Positions 1 through 8,028 are shown, counted from the stretch's first letter. The stretch is 13,234 nt of DNA from Nitrospirota bacterium (GCA_030605915.1 JAUWHM010000062.1:1-13234); one strand, 5' to 3'. A program made the numbers and translations. The notes: generated by a model from the sequence alone, not told the origin.

Positions 1-1679
1 GTGGTAAACCTGGAGATGGTAGGCTTAATTCCTTGGACCCTATATTTACCCTTTGGCTTTTCCGGGTCAAATCCATAGCGTAAGATGTCACCTAACCTAT
101 CAACATCCACTTTGACATAACCAAGTAGTTTATCACCTTGAGATACATTAGCAATATCATCAAAACTAACTGGCTGATTCTTTTCTTCTCCATTAGTTGG
201 AATATGTGTTGTCAGATATTTGAATCCCGTAACGGGTAATCTTATTTCAGGGCTATTTAACCGTAAAGTAAGATAAGGTTCTTCGGTCAGTTTATCCCTT
301 AAATCTTTTTCATCCCATAGTTCAAAGGAATAATTAAATATCTTAAATTGGTGGCCCTGATTATTAAAGAATGCAAGGTATTTCTTCCTAGGCAAGAGTT
401 GTCCAATTTTAGTATCAGTCAGGCACCGTTCACAAAGGTTATCTTCGTTAGGTTCCCCTTCTTTCCGGGGATATTTATGACAGCCTTGACAAGCTTTTTC
501 GTCACCTTCGATAACTTCAGGTCGCAGGAATTCTTGTTCCGGCCACCTCCCATTGGAAGAAAACATTGACTTATGAGGCTGATATTTCCCGTAATTAACT
601 TCAGCTTTTAATCTATCCAAAACCTTTGAAAAATTCGCCAAATCTCTACCTGACGATCTGATGCTTGCTATACTAAGTGAAAGTTCAGCGTTTAATTGAG
701 TGAGTGTCCACTCGTCAAACTCTTTCTGTAATTCTTCTATCTTCCTACTCGTCTCTTTGAGATTCGGCACAAGGATATAGAAATTGCCACCAGCGGAAAT
801 TATTAGGTTGCACAATGGCAGATTGAAAGTCTGAAGTATTTTATGGGCTGCCACCTCTGAGATGAGCTGAACAAGTAAGGAGCGAGCCCGTAAGCGTTTG
901 GCAACCTTACCCTGCTGTGTAAGGACACTGAAAATATAAGGCTGTATTCCTGCTATATCGCCCCCAATCAAGCAAAAAGCGGTGCTATCTAAATTCAAAG
1001 TCTGATCCCGATTCTCTATGGAATAATCATAAAGGCATATAGCAATTGCCGCCGTGGTCTTAAGATGGTCAAATAGTGATACATCTGGTTCATCCTTATA
1101 AGCCGCGCTGGGAATACACCAGCTATACTTCCAAAGCAGGAAATATATGAGGTCAATTATTTGGTCGGGAGATAGGTTATTGAACTCTATCGACTTGATC
1201 TCGCGGTTGAATAAAGATAACAACTCTGCATATTCTTTGACAGAGCACTTTTTCTCGTCTATAGGGAATGTCTCTCCAAGATGTTCCGCGCCCAAAGGGC
1301 TGAGTTTATGATACTTCTCTTTCTTAACATCATCGGAAATAGAGATTCGCGAAAAAACAGAGATTAAACGGTCAGTAAATGGGTCACCTTTTTCCTCTTG
1401 TCTAAGTTCGATACGTTCGCCAGCTGAAATTGCATCAGCTAAAGAAATGTAAGGCTCGCCGTAGTGATGATTACTGATTGCAGACCTTATGATTTCTTTT
1501 TTATCCAGGCTAAATATGGTAGTTAGTTTTTCAGCAAGATTATTCTGAAACCACTCTTCGCCCCACTGGGAATGGTCTCTGATTGTAGGGTCGTCCTGTG
1601 CCCGTTGTGCAAATTTTCCAATATCGTGCAGCAGTGCGCCCAGGATTAGAGATTGTCTAGTTGTATCTGAGTTGCTCAT
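1..1679 (-). CDS. csm1: Type III-A CRISPR Cas10/Csm1, N-terminal part (runs off left edge)
   Basis: Large subunit of a type III-A (Csm) effector, which binds crRNA-guided target RNA and in this family makes cyclic oligoadenylate and cuts DNA. The frame is open from the ATG at 1679 to the window edge, about 559 codons. An HD nuclease motif lies at residues 18-23 (HDIGKF). The first palm-like domain begins near the GGDIAGIQPYIF segment, followed by the KRLRARS helix and an SAGGNFYIL strand. A zinc knuckle is formed by C397, C400, C416 and C419. The second palm begins at VKVDVDRLG, with D525 and D527 as probable metal ligands. The GGDD cyclase motif should lie just beyond the left edge and cannot be checked. 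The start fits the family because the HD motif falls near residue 20, and GGGAAG lies a few bases upstream. Cas6 is encoded upstream on the same strand. Csm1 rather than Cmr2 is inferred from the N-terminal HD and overall layout. Confidence 0.93.
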   Translation of the reverse strand, partial: MSNSDTTRQSLILGALLHDIGKFAQRAQDDPTIRDHSQWGEEWFQNNLAEKLTTIFSLDKKEIIRSAISNHHYGEPYISLADAISAGERIELRQEEKGDPFTDRLISVFSRISISDDVKKEKYHKLSPLGAEHLGETFPIDEKKCSVKEYAELLSLFNREIKSIEFNNLSPDQIIDLIYFLLWKYSWCIPSAAYKDEPDVSLFDHLKTTAAIAICLYDYSIENRDQTLNLDSTAFCLIGGDIAGIQPYIFSVLTQQGKVAKRLRARSLLVQLISEVAAHKILQTFNLPLCNLIISAGGNFYILVPNLKETSRKIEELQKEFDEWTLTQLNAELSLSIASIRSSGRDLANFSKVLDRLKAEVNYGKYQPHKSMFSSNGRWPEQEFLRPEVIEGDEKACQGCHKYPRKEGEPNEDNLCERCLTDTKIGQLLPRKKYLAFFNNQGHQFKIFNYSFELWDEKDLRDKLTEEPYLTLRLNSPEIRLPVTGFKYLTTHIPTNGEEKNQPVSFDDIANVSQGDKLLGYVKVDVDRLGDILRYGFDPEKPKGKYRVQGIKPTISRFT

Positions 1680-1795
1680 AGCTTCTTCCCAATCCTGATA
1701 ATCTCTTTTATGAAATGATTATCTGCTTTCATCTTTTCAAAGTTTTCGGGGTATATACTAATGGCTCTATGGGTAAAAGATTTGTTTTTCTGCAC
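1676..1795 (-). CDS. Possible 39-codon ORF between cas6 and csm1
   Basis: A short GTG-started frame lies in the gap between cas6 and csm1, and its TGA overlaps the csm1 start in an ATGA arrangement, as in translationally coupled genes. An internal ATG at 1732 would give an 18-residue form. The product is basic and ends in FIKEIIRIGKKL. No family is recognised. There is no good ribosome binding site in front of either start, so this could equally be untranslated spacer or a leader that aids csm1 translation. Confidence 0.22.
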   Translation of the reverse strand: MQKNKSFTHRAISIYPENFEKMKADNHFIKEIIRIGKKL

Positions 1796-1806
1796 CGTGA
1801 GAAATC

Positions 1807-2760
1807 TTACCTTAAAATCTCATACTTCCCAAGACCAAAGACGCAGCCTTTGCCTACGTGGACATATTGGCCCAGTGTAAGTAGGGGCAAAAATCTTTCT
1901 AAGTCGCCGGAGTAGGTTGCTTTACCGATAAAGCCTCCCAAATTCATCTTGTTTTGTTGTCTCCGTGAATATCGATTCCAATCCACCCACCTGACGCTAC
2001 ACCTCAGGAGACTTACCTTTCTGGCATCCTTAATCAGTTGTTGGTAATTCACATTTAATTCTTCATCACTATGGAAGTAGGAGAGTGAGGATATTCTCCT
2101 CAATAGATTTCTGATGATGACATGAAACTCAGGGGTATTGACAAAGGTCTTGTTAAACTTGAGCCGGGTGGGAGTAACAAAGTTAATAGTCAATCTGCCT
2201 TGGGGGAACCTTTGCCATTCTTCCTCCAAGTCCGGCGCTGTAACCGAATGATCTACATTCTTCACCGTCTCATCCTCGGAAGAATAAATCTTCTCGCTCC
2301 CATCTCCAATGATTTCAATTGCATCGGCTCTCGTTAATTCATATTTGCCCCTGCCCTTTCCGATCCCTACCTCTCCCAACTCCTTGAAAGCTAACAGAAA
2401 GTAGGGCAGATAATCAATTCCTCTGCCAACTAGAATTAAATTAAACCTGAGCATCTCCTTGGGTTTATAATCCAGCTTTGTTTCTAAAGGTGGCTCGATG
2501 ATAAAAGGGCGAGGAATATCACTATTCTTGCTAAGCTTGTCTGAGCTTTGAGGGGGAGAAGTCTCAAAGATATAGGAGTAAGGGCATTTCTCCTTTAATA
2601 GACAATGAGAGCAGGTCTTGTCCCGACTTGAACAGGAGATCTTTCTAAAGACAGAGCCAAAACCTCCCCGCAGAGTGGATCCCTTATAGGGAGGGAGAAC
2701 CAGCCTGTCCTTGGCGGTCAAGCCTAACTCAAATTTGCTCAGTCTGAACTGCGTTAACAC
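1807..2760 (-). CDS. cas6: CRISPR pre-crRNA processing endoribonuclease Cas6 (RAMP family)
   Basis: Cuts the CRISPR precursor transcript within its repeats to give the guide RNAs used by the Csm complex. At 317 residues it has the length of the two-ferredoxin-fold RAMP Cas6 group. The N-terminus carries the family-like stretch LPPYKGSTLRGGFG (residues 22-35), then a four-cysteine cluster C43, C50, C53 and C59 that probably binds metal. The C-terminus holds the glycine-rich RAMP loop GKGCVFGLGKYEI just before the end. The catalytic residue is not obvious by eye, as is usual for Cas6. The start is GTG at 2760, because LTQFRLSKFEL is a normal Cas6 beginning, although the ribosome binding site (GAGG about 12 bases upstream) is weak. 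It is first in its transcription unit, with csm1 128 bases downstream. A promoter is predicted at 2803-2831. Confidence 0.9.
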   Translation of the reverse strand: MLTQFRLSKFELGLTAKDRLVLPPYKGSTLRGGFGSVFRKISCSSRDKTCSHCLLKEKCPYSYIFETSPPQSSDKLSKNSDIPRPFIIEPPLETKLDYKPKEMLRFNLILVGRGIDYLPYFLLAFKELGEVGIGKGRGKYELTRADAIEIIGDGSEKIYSSEDETVKNVDHSVTAPDLEEEWQRFPQGRLTINFVTPTRLKFNKTFVNTPEFHVIIRNLLRRISSLSYFHSDEELNVNYQQLIKDARKVSLLRCSVRWVDWNRYSRRQQNKMNLGGFIGKATYSGDLERFLPLLTLGQYVHVGKGCVFGLGKYEILR

Positions 2761-2802
2761 TGGGTTAATCGCCTCGCAAATGCAGTAATACCCACGTTCT
2801 GG

Positions 2803-2831
2803 ACTATAGCATACTTTGGCATGGAAGTAAA
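2803..2831 (-). promoter_or_regulatory. Predicted promoter for cas6-csm1
   Basis: On the minus strand, TTTACT (2831-2826) and TATAGT (2808-2803) are 17 bases apart. Transcription would begin near 2796, leaving a leader of about 35 bases before the cas6 GTG. The hexamers are moderately good matches to sigma70 consensus, and the position just upstream of cas6 supports the call. Confidence 0.5.
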
Positions 2832-2856
2832 TGTAAAAAGCTTCCGTTGTAAAAAG
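2832..2856. repeat. Two TGTAAAAAG direct repeats between divergent promoters
   Basis: TGTAAAAAG occurs at 2832-2840 and again at 2848-2856, a 16-base period, between the -35 boxes of the leftward cas6 promoter and the rightward yqeY promoter. A related GTGTAAAGC lies at 2927-2935. They could be a regulator's binding sites or simply AT-rich promoter DNA. Confidence 0.4.
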
Positions 2857-2868
2857 TTGCGCCTGACC

Positions 2869-2898
2869 TTGACAAGAGGGCCCGTTTTACGGTATACT
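2869..2898 (+). promoter_or_regulatory. Predicted sigma70 promoter of the yqeY-nif3-dnaG-rpoD-GCS2 operon
   Basis: TTGACA (2869-2874) and TATACT (2893-2898) are separated by 18 bases. The -35 box is a perfect consensus match and the -10 box is close. Transcription would begin near 2905, giving a leader of roughly 100 bases before the GTG of yqeY. No other strong promoter was seen ahead of dnaG or rpoD, so it probably drives the whole operon. Confidence 0.7.
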
Positions 2899-2917
2899 TC
2901 AGTAGCTTTTTTGTCCA

Positions 2918-2953
2918 AGGAGGAAGGTGTAAAGCTTTTTTGCTTATCCTCCT
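2918..2953 (+). promoter_or_regulatory. Leader hairpin containing a decoy Shine-Dalgarno sequence
   Basis: AGGAGGA (2918-2924) is perfectly complementary to TCCTCCT (2947-2953). An inner AAGC/GCTT stem with a T6 loop (2932-2945) can form inside it, with an unequal bulge between the stems. The left arm resembles a strong ribosome binding site but no ORF follows it: the next GTG is followed at once by TAA. It lies in the predicted leader of the dnaG-rpoD operon. A regulatory role is inference. Confidence 0.35.
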
Positions 2954-3006
2954 ATGCTTCAAGGAGTTATTAGGAAAGGGGAATTTTCTTGAAGGGAGGT
3001 TTAGAA

Positions 3007-3468
3007 GTGTCCCTCGAAGAGAGGCTATTGGAGGATATGAAGGAAGCTCTGCGCAGGCATGATAAGGGGAGACTTTCAGCCATCCGCATGGTAAGGGCAG
3101 CCGCCAAGAACAGGGAGATAGAGTTAAGGAAGAAACTTTCGGATGAGGACCTTATTGGCGTCTTAGTTTCCATAGTCAAAAAGCATAAAGATTCAATTGA
3201 GAAATATAAGGCGGGGGGAAGAGATGACCTGGTGAAGAAGGAGGAGGAAGAACTGGCGGTAGTCCAAGCCTATTTACCCCCGCCTTTAGAAGAAAAAGAG
3301 TTAGTTGAGATGATTGAGTCTGCAATTGTAGAGGTAGATGCTAAGGGGAGGGCCGATCTGGGCAAGGTGATGTCCGTGATTATGCCTAAGGTCAAGGGCA
3401 GAGCCGAGGGAGCTCGGGTTAATAAGATGGTCAGAGAGAGACTGGAGGCTAAAAGTGAGACTGGATGA
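3007..3468 (+). CDS. yqeY: GatB/YqeY domain protein
   Basis: A 153-residue helical protein of the YqeY family, related to the tail domain of the tRNA amidotransferase subunit GatB. Its exact role is unsettled, and binding or quality control of mischarged tRNA has been proposed for the family. Recognised by the opening LEERLLEDMKEALRRHDKGRLSAIRMV pattern (given here as two consecutive parts, LEERLLEDMKEAL then RRHDKGRLSAIRMV), the central VVQAYLPPPL motif and the C-terminal GKVMSVIMPKVKGRAEGARV segment, which are standard landmarks. Length matches the family. The start is the GTG at 3007, with AGGGAGG ending 7 bases before it; an in-frame TTG at 2989 would place that site inside the gene. It is the first gene of the operon and overlaps the next by 14 bases. 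In many bacteria yqeY lies directly ahead of dnaG, which supports the call. Confidence 0.92.
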   Translation: MSLEERLLEDMKEALRRHDKGRLSAIRMVRAAAKNREIELRKKLSDEDLIGVLVSIVKKHKDSIEKYKAGGRDDLVKKEEEELAVVQAYLPPPLEEKELVEMIESAIVEVDAKGRADLGKVMSVIMPKVKGRAEGARVNKMVRERLEAKSETG

Positions 3469-4435
3469 GATTTATCAATTTGTTGTTAAGAGAGGAATGG
3501 CGTTAGACCCTCGGGGGAAGCAGGAAATTAAGAAGGGACTGGAGAGGGCAAAAAAGGACTTTGAGGCGATGAAGCCGGATGAGAAGGAGGGCTTCGATAA
3601 AGAGGGATTGTGGAATCCTTACGCTGATACCCGCATTCTGCATGGCGACGGGAAAAGGCAAATAAGGCGCATTCTGGTTGGTATTGATATGGAGATTGGA
3701 GAGGTTCTTTTAGCGGAAAGGTTAAGGGAGAAGGGAAACAAAATAGACCTCATCCTTTCTCATCACCCGGAAGGATACGCTCTCGCCGGATTCTATGAAG
3801 TCATGCACATGCAGGCTGATATCTTAAGTAAATACGGAGTGCCAATTAATGTGGCTGAGGGACTGTTAGAGAAGCGAATCAAGGAGGTGGAGCGCAAGGT
3901 TCTTCCCTTAAACCATGCCCGGGCAGTGGATGCCGCCAGAATGCTGGATATCGCCTTCCTCTGCGTCCATACTCCAGCCGACAATCATGTAGCCAGCTTC
4001 TTACAGGGCAAGTTCGATAAGGGGAATCATTCCACGGTGGGAGATGTAATTAGGTTTCTAAAGACCCTTCCGGAATATAAAGAAGGATTTAAGAATAAAG
4101 CCGGACCAAAGGTGATAGCCGGCTCGGAGAAGAACCGGGCCGGGAAAATCTTAGTGGAGATGACTGGGGGGACAGAGGGAGCGAAGGAGATACTGGAAAA
4201 GTTGTCCCAGGCCGGGATTGGGACCATTGTGGGCATGCACATGGGGGAGGAGAGTTTTAAGGAGGCAGAGAAGCACCATATCAATGTGGTTATTGCCGGG
4301 CATATGGCCAGTGATACCTTAGGGATGAACCTTCTCCTGGACCATTTGACGAGAGAAGAGCGTTTAGAGATAACTTCATGCTCTGGATTCAGGCGGATGG
4401 AAAGAGGAGCGTCTAAGAGACGGAGGAAAAGATAA
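3455..4435 (+). CDS. NIF3-family (NGG1p-interacting factor 3-like) metal-binding protein
   Basis: Member of the NIF3 superfamily, ring-shaped hexamers with a two-metal centre whose cellular function is not established; names such as GTP cyclohydrolase type 2 in databases are not supported by direct evidence for most members. Candidate metal ligands are the HHPEG motif (H103, H104), the CVHTPADNH motif (H172, D176, H178) and the late GHMASD motif (H283, D287). At 326 residues this is the longer, divergent form. It ends in a very basic tail (KRRRKR). The start is GTG at 3455, preceded by GGAGG at 3444-3448 inside yqeY; the 14-base overlap suggests coupled translation. A position between yqeY and dnaG is unusual and suggests co-expression with replication and transcription genes. 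The family call is firm; the function is unknown. Confidence 0.82.
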   Translation: MRLDEIYQFVVKRGMALDPRGKQEIKKGLERAKKDFEAMKPDEKEGFDKEGLWNPYADTRILHGDGKRQIRRILVGIDMEIGEVLLAERLREKGNKIDLILSHHPEGYALAGFYEVMHMQADILSKYGVPINVAEGLLEKRIKEVERKVLPLNHARAVDAARMLDIAFLCVHTPADNHVASFLQGKFDKGNHSTVGDVIRFLKTLPEYKEGFKNKAGPKVIAGSEKNRAGKILVEMTGGTEGAKEILEKLSQAGIGTIVGMHMGEESFKEAEKHHINVVIAGHMASDTLGMNLLLDHLTREERLEITSCSGFRRMERGASKRRRKR

Positions 4436-4474
4436 GTTCACGATAGAGCAGTGCTGTTACACTGAAGGGACTTT

Positions 4475-6268
4475 ATGGCTAATCGTATTCCCGATTCTAT
4501 AATTGAGGAGGTCCAGAATCGGTCAGACATCGTTGAGGTCATCTCCGAATATCTTCCCTTGAAGCCGTCCGGAAAGAACTTTAAGGCTCTCTGTCCATTC
4601 CATCAGGAGAAGACGCCTTCCTTCGTGGTCAGTCCCGAGAGGCAGATCTTTAACTGCTTTGGCTGCGGGGTGGGAGGAAATGCATTCTCCTTCCTGATGA
4701 AACATGAAAGTCTGACTTTCCTGGAAGCTCTTAAGATGTTAGCTGACAAATCAGGGGTCAGTCTGCCCAAGATGGGTGGGGGAGAGGGAAGGAAGAGCCT
4801 GAGGCTATTTGAGCTAAATGAGCTGGCTACTAAATTCTTCCAGAGCCGCCTGGAGAACCGAGAAGGGGAGAGAGCCCTAAGATACTTACTAGAGGGGAGA
4901 GGGCTCTCTAAGGAGACAATCCATCGGTTCCGCCTGGGCTATGCTCCCGCCTCCTGGGACAGTCTATTGAGGGAAGCGGGCAAACGAGGTTTTTCCCCTT
5001 CTATCTTGGAGGAAGCTGGTCTTGCGCTCAGGCGTAAGGACGCAGAAGGGTTCTACGACCGGTTTCGCAATCGTATCATCTTCCCCATCTTCAATGTGAT
5101 TGGGAAGGTGATTGGTTTCGGGGGAAGAGCCCTGGACACAGTGGACCCTAAGTATATGAATTCTCCCGAGACCGCTATTTATCATAAGAGCAATAGTCTG
5201 TATGGATTAAACCTGGCTAAGGAACATATCTTAAGAGAGGGGAAGGTGATTGTGGTAGAAGGTTATTTAGATGCCATTACTCCCGCTCAAGGAGCAATCG
5301 GTAATGTGGTTGCCTCCCTGGGCACTGCTCTCACCTCGGGCCATGTCCGACTTCTTCGCCGCTATGGACAGGATGTAGTCATGGTCTACGATAGTGATAA
5401 GGCTGGAGTTGAAGCTACCTTAAGGGGATTGGATCTATTGGTTGAGGAAGGAATGCATGTTAAGGTAGTCTCCCTGCCTCCCGGCCGAGACCCGGATGAG
5501 TTTGTGCGCCGGGAGGGGAAAGAGGCTTTTCAGGGGAAGCTAAAGGAGGCCGAAGACCTATTCAATTATAAGCTGAACCTTCTTAGTTGCCGATATAACA
5601 GAGATTCCGTGGAGGGCAAAGCGGAGATAGTTAAGCAGATGCTGCCCACTATTGATAAGTTTCAAAATGCTATTGAAAAAAAAGGCTACATTAAGAGGTT
5701 AGCCGAGGAGCTGGGATTGAGGGGAAGAATTACCTCCGGGGAGGAATGGATACTGACTGAACTTCAGAAGCTGAGGAGACCTACCCGCCGAATCCGCCCT
5801 GGCGGAACAGACGGGAAGGGCCAGACTTCCTCACTTACCTCTTACATAGAGGATGGCTCAGTTGTAGCAGAGAGGGACCTTCTCCAGATAATGCTCCAGG
5901 AAGAAGAACTGGTTGGGGAAGTGAAGAAGAAACTAAGAGCAAGCGATTTTCGAGATGAAAGATATAGACCAGTAGTAGATGTCATCTTCCACCTAAAGGA
6001 AGGGGGTAAACCAATACGGCCAGGGGAGGTAATAAACTGCCTTCAGGATGAGGAGCTTGCGGCCATGGTCTCTCAGTTAGTGGCACGGGAATGCCCCCAC
6101 TCGGATAAGGTGAAGGCAGTAGAGGATTGCGCAAATAGGATAAAAGAGGAAGCGAAGAAAAGAAAGAAGATGGAGCTTACTGAGAGAATAGAGGAGGCTC
6201 AAGAGCAAGGTGCGGAAGATTTAGAAAAGAATCTACAGCTTGAGTATCAGCAGCTTCTGGGTAAGTAA
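4475..6268 (+). CDS. dnaG: DNA primase DnaG
   Basis: Makes the RNA primers for chromosome replication at the fork with the replicative helicase DnaB. At 597 residues it has the normal length. The N-terminal CHC2 zinc domain is clear, with ligands C40, H43, C61 and C64 in CPFHQEKTPSF and FNCFGCG. The core contains the YDRFRNRIIFPI segment typical of primases. The TOPRIM catalytic domain has E262 in VVEGYLDAI and D306/D308 in VYDSDKAG, the expected metal-binding acids. The C-terminal part, from about residue 445, is the less conserved helicase-binding region. The ATG at 4475 is preceded by GAAGGGA with a short 4-base spacing. It lies 39 bases after nif3 and 19 bases before rpoD. An A8 run at 5676-5683 is read through in frame as two Lys codons with no sign of a frameshift. 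Confidence 0.97.
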   Translation: MANRIPDSIIEEVQNRSDIVEVISEYLPLKPSGKNFKALCPFHQEKTPSFVVSPERQIFNCFGCGVGGNAFSFLMKHESLTFLEALKMLADKSGVSLPKMGGGEGRKSLRLFELNELATKFFQSRLENREGERALRYLLEGRGLSKETIHRFRLGYAPASWDSLLREAGKRGFSPSILEEAGLALRRKDAEGFYDRFRNRIIFPIFNVIGKVIGFGGRALDTVDPKYMNSPETAIYHKSNSLYGLNLAKEHILREGKVIVVEGYLDAITPAQGAIGNVVASLGTALTSGHVRLLRRYGQDVVMVYDSDKAGVEATLRGLDLLVEEGMHVKVVSLPPGRDPDEFVRREGKEAFQGKLKEAEDLFNYKLNLLSCRYNRDSVEGKAEIVKQMLPTIDKFQNAIEKKGYIKRLAEELGLRGRITSGEEWILTELQKLRRPTRRIRPGGTDGKGQTSSLTSYIEDGSVVAERDLLQIMLQEEELVGEVKKKLRASDFRDERYRPVVDVIFHLKEGGKPIRPGEVINCLQDEELAAMVSQLVARECPHSDKVKAVEDCANRIKEEAKKRKKMELTERIEEAQEQGAEDLEKNLQLEYQQLLGK

Positions 6269-6287
6269 TTTTTTAGAGGGGTGAATA

Positions 6288-8018
6288 GTGGAAAGAAGAG
6301 GAGAGATAAAGAGACTCATTGAGAAGGGAAAGGAGAAAGGTTACCTCACCTACGCTGAGGTGAATGACCTTCTTCCTCAGGAGGTCGTCTCCTCGGAGGA
6401 GATCGATAATATCCTGGTCATGCTTGGAGATATGGATATCGAGATTGTTCCCACCGAGGAATCCTATGAGAAGAAGAAAGCGGCTGAGGTGCAAGAGGAG
6501 AAGAAGATCTTCCCGGAAGCGGTGAGAGTAGAAGACCCGGTGAGAATGTATCTTAGGGAGATGGGACAGGTGCCGCTGCTAGCTCGGGAAGAGGAGATAC
6601 GATTGGCTGAGGAGATCGAAAGGGCCGAGGAAAACTTAAGGAATCTGGTCCTGGATGCTGATTTTACCGCTAAGAAGCTCAGGAACTTAGGGCAAAGGAT
6701 ATTAAAAGGAGGGCTTAAATTAAAGGGGGTAGCCGAAGAGAGGTCGCCTCAGGCGACCAAAAGACTCCTGAGGCAACTTCCCAAACTTATGGATAGGCTG
6801 AAGAAAGAGGGAACTGAACTATCCAGCCTCAAGAAACAGTTGAAAAAAAAGACTCTGCCTCCCAAGGAGAAGGAGCGGCTTTCAGTAAAGAGGGAAAGAG
6901 TGAAGCAGAGGATCATCCAAGCCGAAAAGGGATTTAACCTGAGTCAAGAGGAGATGGAAACAATTATCTCCGAGCTCAAGGGTTCACTGGCAAAGATGGA
7001 GGAAGCAGAAAGACATATAAAAAGAGTGCAAAGAAAGTCTGGTCTAAAGAGGAAGGAGATTGGCCAATTAGCTCGAAAGGTGGCTAAGGGGCCTGGGCAG
7101 GCTAGGAAGGTAGCCAAGGAGACCCGCCTGAGTCGGGAGGAGATTAACAGTTTCTACCGGGAGATTAGAAGTGGGGAGAGAAAGATTCGAAGGGCGGAGC
7201 AGGAGGCAAGAGCAACCAAGGACGAAATCCGCAGATTCCTCCGTTTGGTAGAGGAGGAGGAAATAAAGCTGGATAGAGCCAAGAAGATGTTAGTGGAAGC
7301 CAATCTTCGCCTGGTAGTGTCAATCGCCAAGAAGTATACCGGTCGGGGTTTATCTTTCCTCGACCTCATTCAGGAAGGAAACATCGGCCTGATGAGAGCA
7401 GTAGATAAATTTGAGTATCGCCGAGGATATAAGTTCTCCACCTATGCTACCTGGTGGATCAGACAGGCCGTAACCCGGGCCATTGCCGATCAGGCCAGGA
7501 CCATTCGCATTCCTGTTCATATGATTGAGACCATCAATAAGTTGATCCGGGCCTCCCGCTACCTTGTCCAACAATATGGACGGGAACCAGCGGCCGAAGA
7601 GCTGGCTAAGATGATGATGATGGCAGTGGAGAAAGTAAGGGGGATATTGAAGATCGCCCAGGAACCAATATCCCTGGAGACCCCGGTAGGGGACGAAGGA
7701 GACAGTCACTTCGGCGACTTCATTGAGGATAAAGAAGCAATCTGTCCAGCCAGTGCTACCGCCTTCCTCATGCTCAAGGAGCAGATGGAGAAGGTGCTGG
7801 CCACTTTAACTGAGAGGGAACAGAGGGTGCTGCGACTTCGGTTTGGCATTGGAGATGGTTACTCCCGCACCCTGGAAGAGGTAGGGACGATCTTCAAAGT
7901 GACCAGGGAGAGAGTGCGCCAGATCGAAGCCAAGGCCTTGAGGAAACTTCGCCATCCAAAGCGAAGCCGGAAGCTGGAAGGATTCTTAGAGTCAGAACTG
8001 GTAGAGAAAAGAGGATAA
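6288..8018 (+). CDS. rpoD: Primary sigma factor RpoD (sigma70)
   Basis: Directs RNA polymerase to housekeeping promoters of the -35/-10 type seen in this window. Region 1.1 spans about residues 1-57 (GYLTYAEVNDLLP). Region 1.2 begins at DPVRMYLREMG (residue 83). A charged, mostly helical spacer fills about 116-330. Region 2 starts at residue 335, with NLRLVVSIAKKY, DLIQEGNIGLMRAVDKFEY and TYATWWIRQAVTRAI for core binding, -10 melting and recognition. Region 3 follows, then region 4 from about 505, with the -35 helix-turn-helix ending RERVRQIEAKALRKLR. The intact region 1.1 and 1.2 with full region 4 mark a group 1 sigma. Start is GTG at 6288, with GAGGGG just upstream. It follows dnaG closely as in many bacteria. 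The long spacer and a run of four Met before region 3 are the odd points. Confidence 0.97.
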   Translation: MERRGEIKRLIEKGKEKGYLTYAEVNDLLPQEVVSSEEIDNILVMLGDMDIEIVPTEESYEKKKAAEVQEEKKIFPEAVRVEDPVRMYLREMGQVPLLAREEEIRLAEEIERAEENLRNLVLDADFTAKKLRNLGQRILKGGLKLKGVAEERSPQATKRLLRQLPKLMDRLKKEGTELSSLKKQLKKKTLPPKEKERLSVKRERVKQRIIQAEKGFNLSQEEMETIISELKGSLAKMEEAERHIKRVQRKSGLKRKEIGQLARKVAKGPGQARKVAKETRLSREEINSFYREIRSGERKIRRAEQEARATKDEIRRFLRLVEEEEIKLDRAKKMLVEANLRLVVSIAKKYTGRGLSFLDLIQEGNIGLMRAVDKFEYRRGYKFSTYATWWIRQAVTRAIADQARTIRIPVHMIETINKLIRASRYLVQQYGREPAAEELAKMMMMAVEKVRGILKIAQEPISLETPVGDEGDSHFGDFIEDKEAICPASATAFLMLKEQMEKVLATLTEREQRVLRLRFGIGDGYSRTLEEVGTIFKVTRERVRQIEAKALRKLRHPKRSRKLEGFLESELVEKRG

Positions 8019-8028
8019 GTGCAGTCTT

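Noticed and set aside
348..569. Plus-strand ORF across the left-edge region
   Set aside because: It is antisense to the open csm1 frame, which has clear Cas10 motifs; no family recognised in the plus-strand product.
2761..2868. CRISPR repeat or array leader next to cas6
   Set aside because: Only two 9-base TGTAAAAAG repeats are present; no repeat-spacer pattern of normal length was found anywhere in the window.
2989..3006. TTG start at 2989 for yqeY
   Set aside because: The AGGGAGG ribosome binding site at 2993-2999 would lie inside the gene; GTG at 3007 has ideal spacing and matches family length.
5676..5683. A8 run in dnaG as a programmed frameshift site (a similar run is in rpoD at 6843-6850)
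   Set aside because: Both genes stay in frame with family-like sequence on both sides, and no alternative product of interest results.
7350..7709. 119-codon minus-strand ORF inside rpoD
   Set aside because: It overlaps the most conserved part of rpoD (region 2) and is an antisense shadow.
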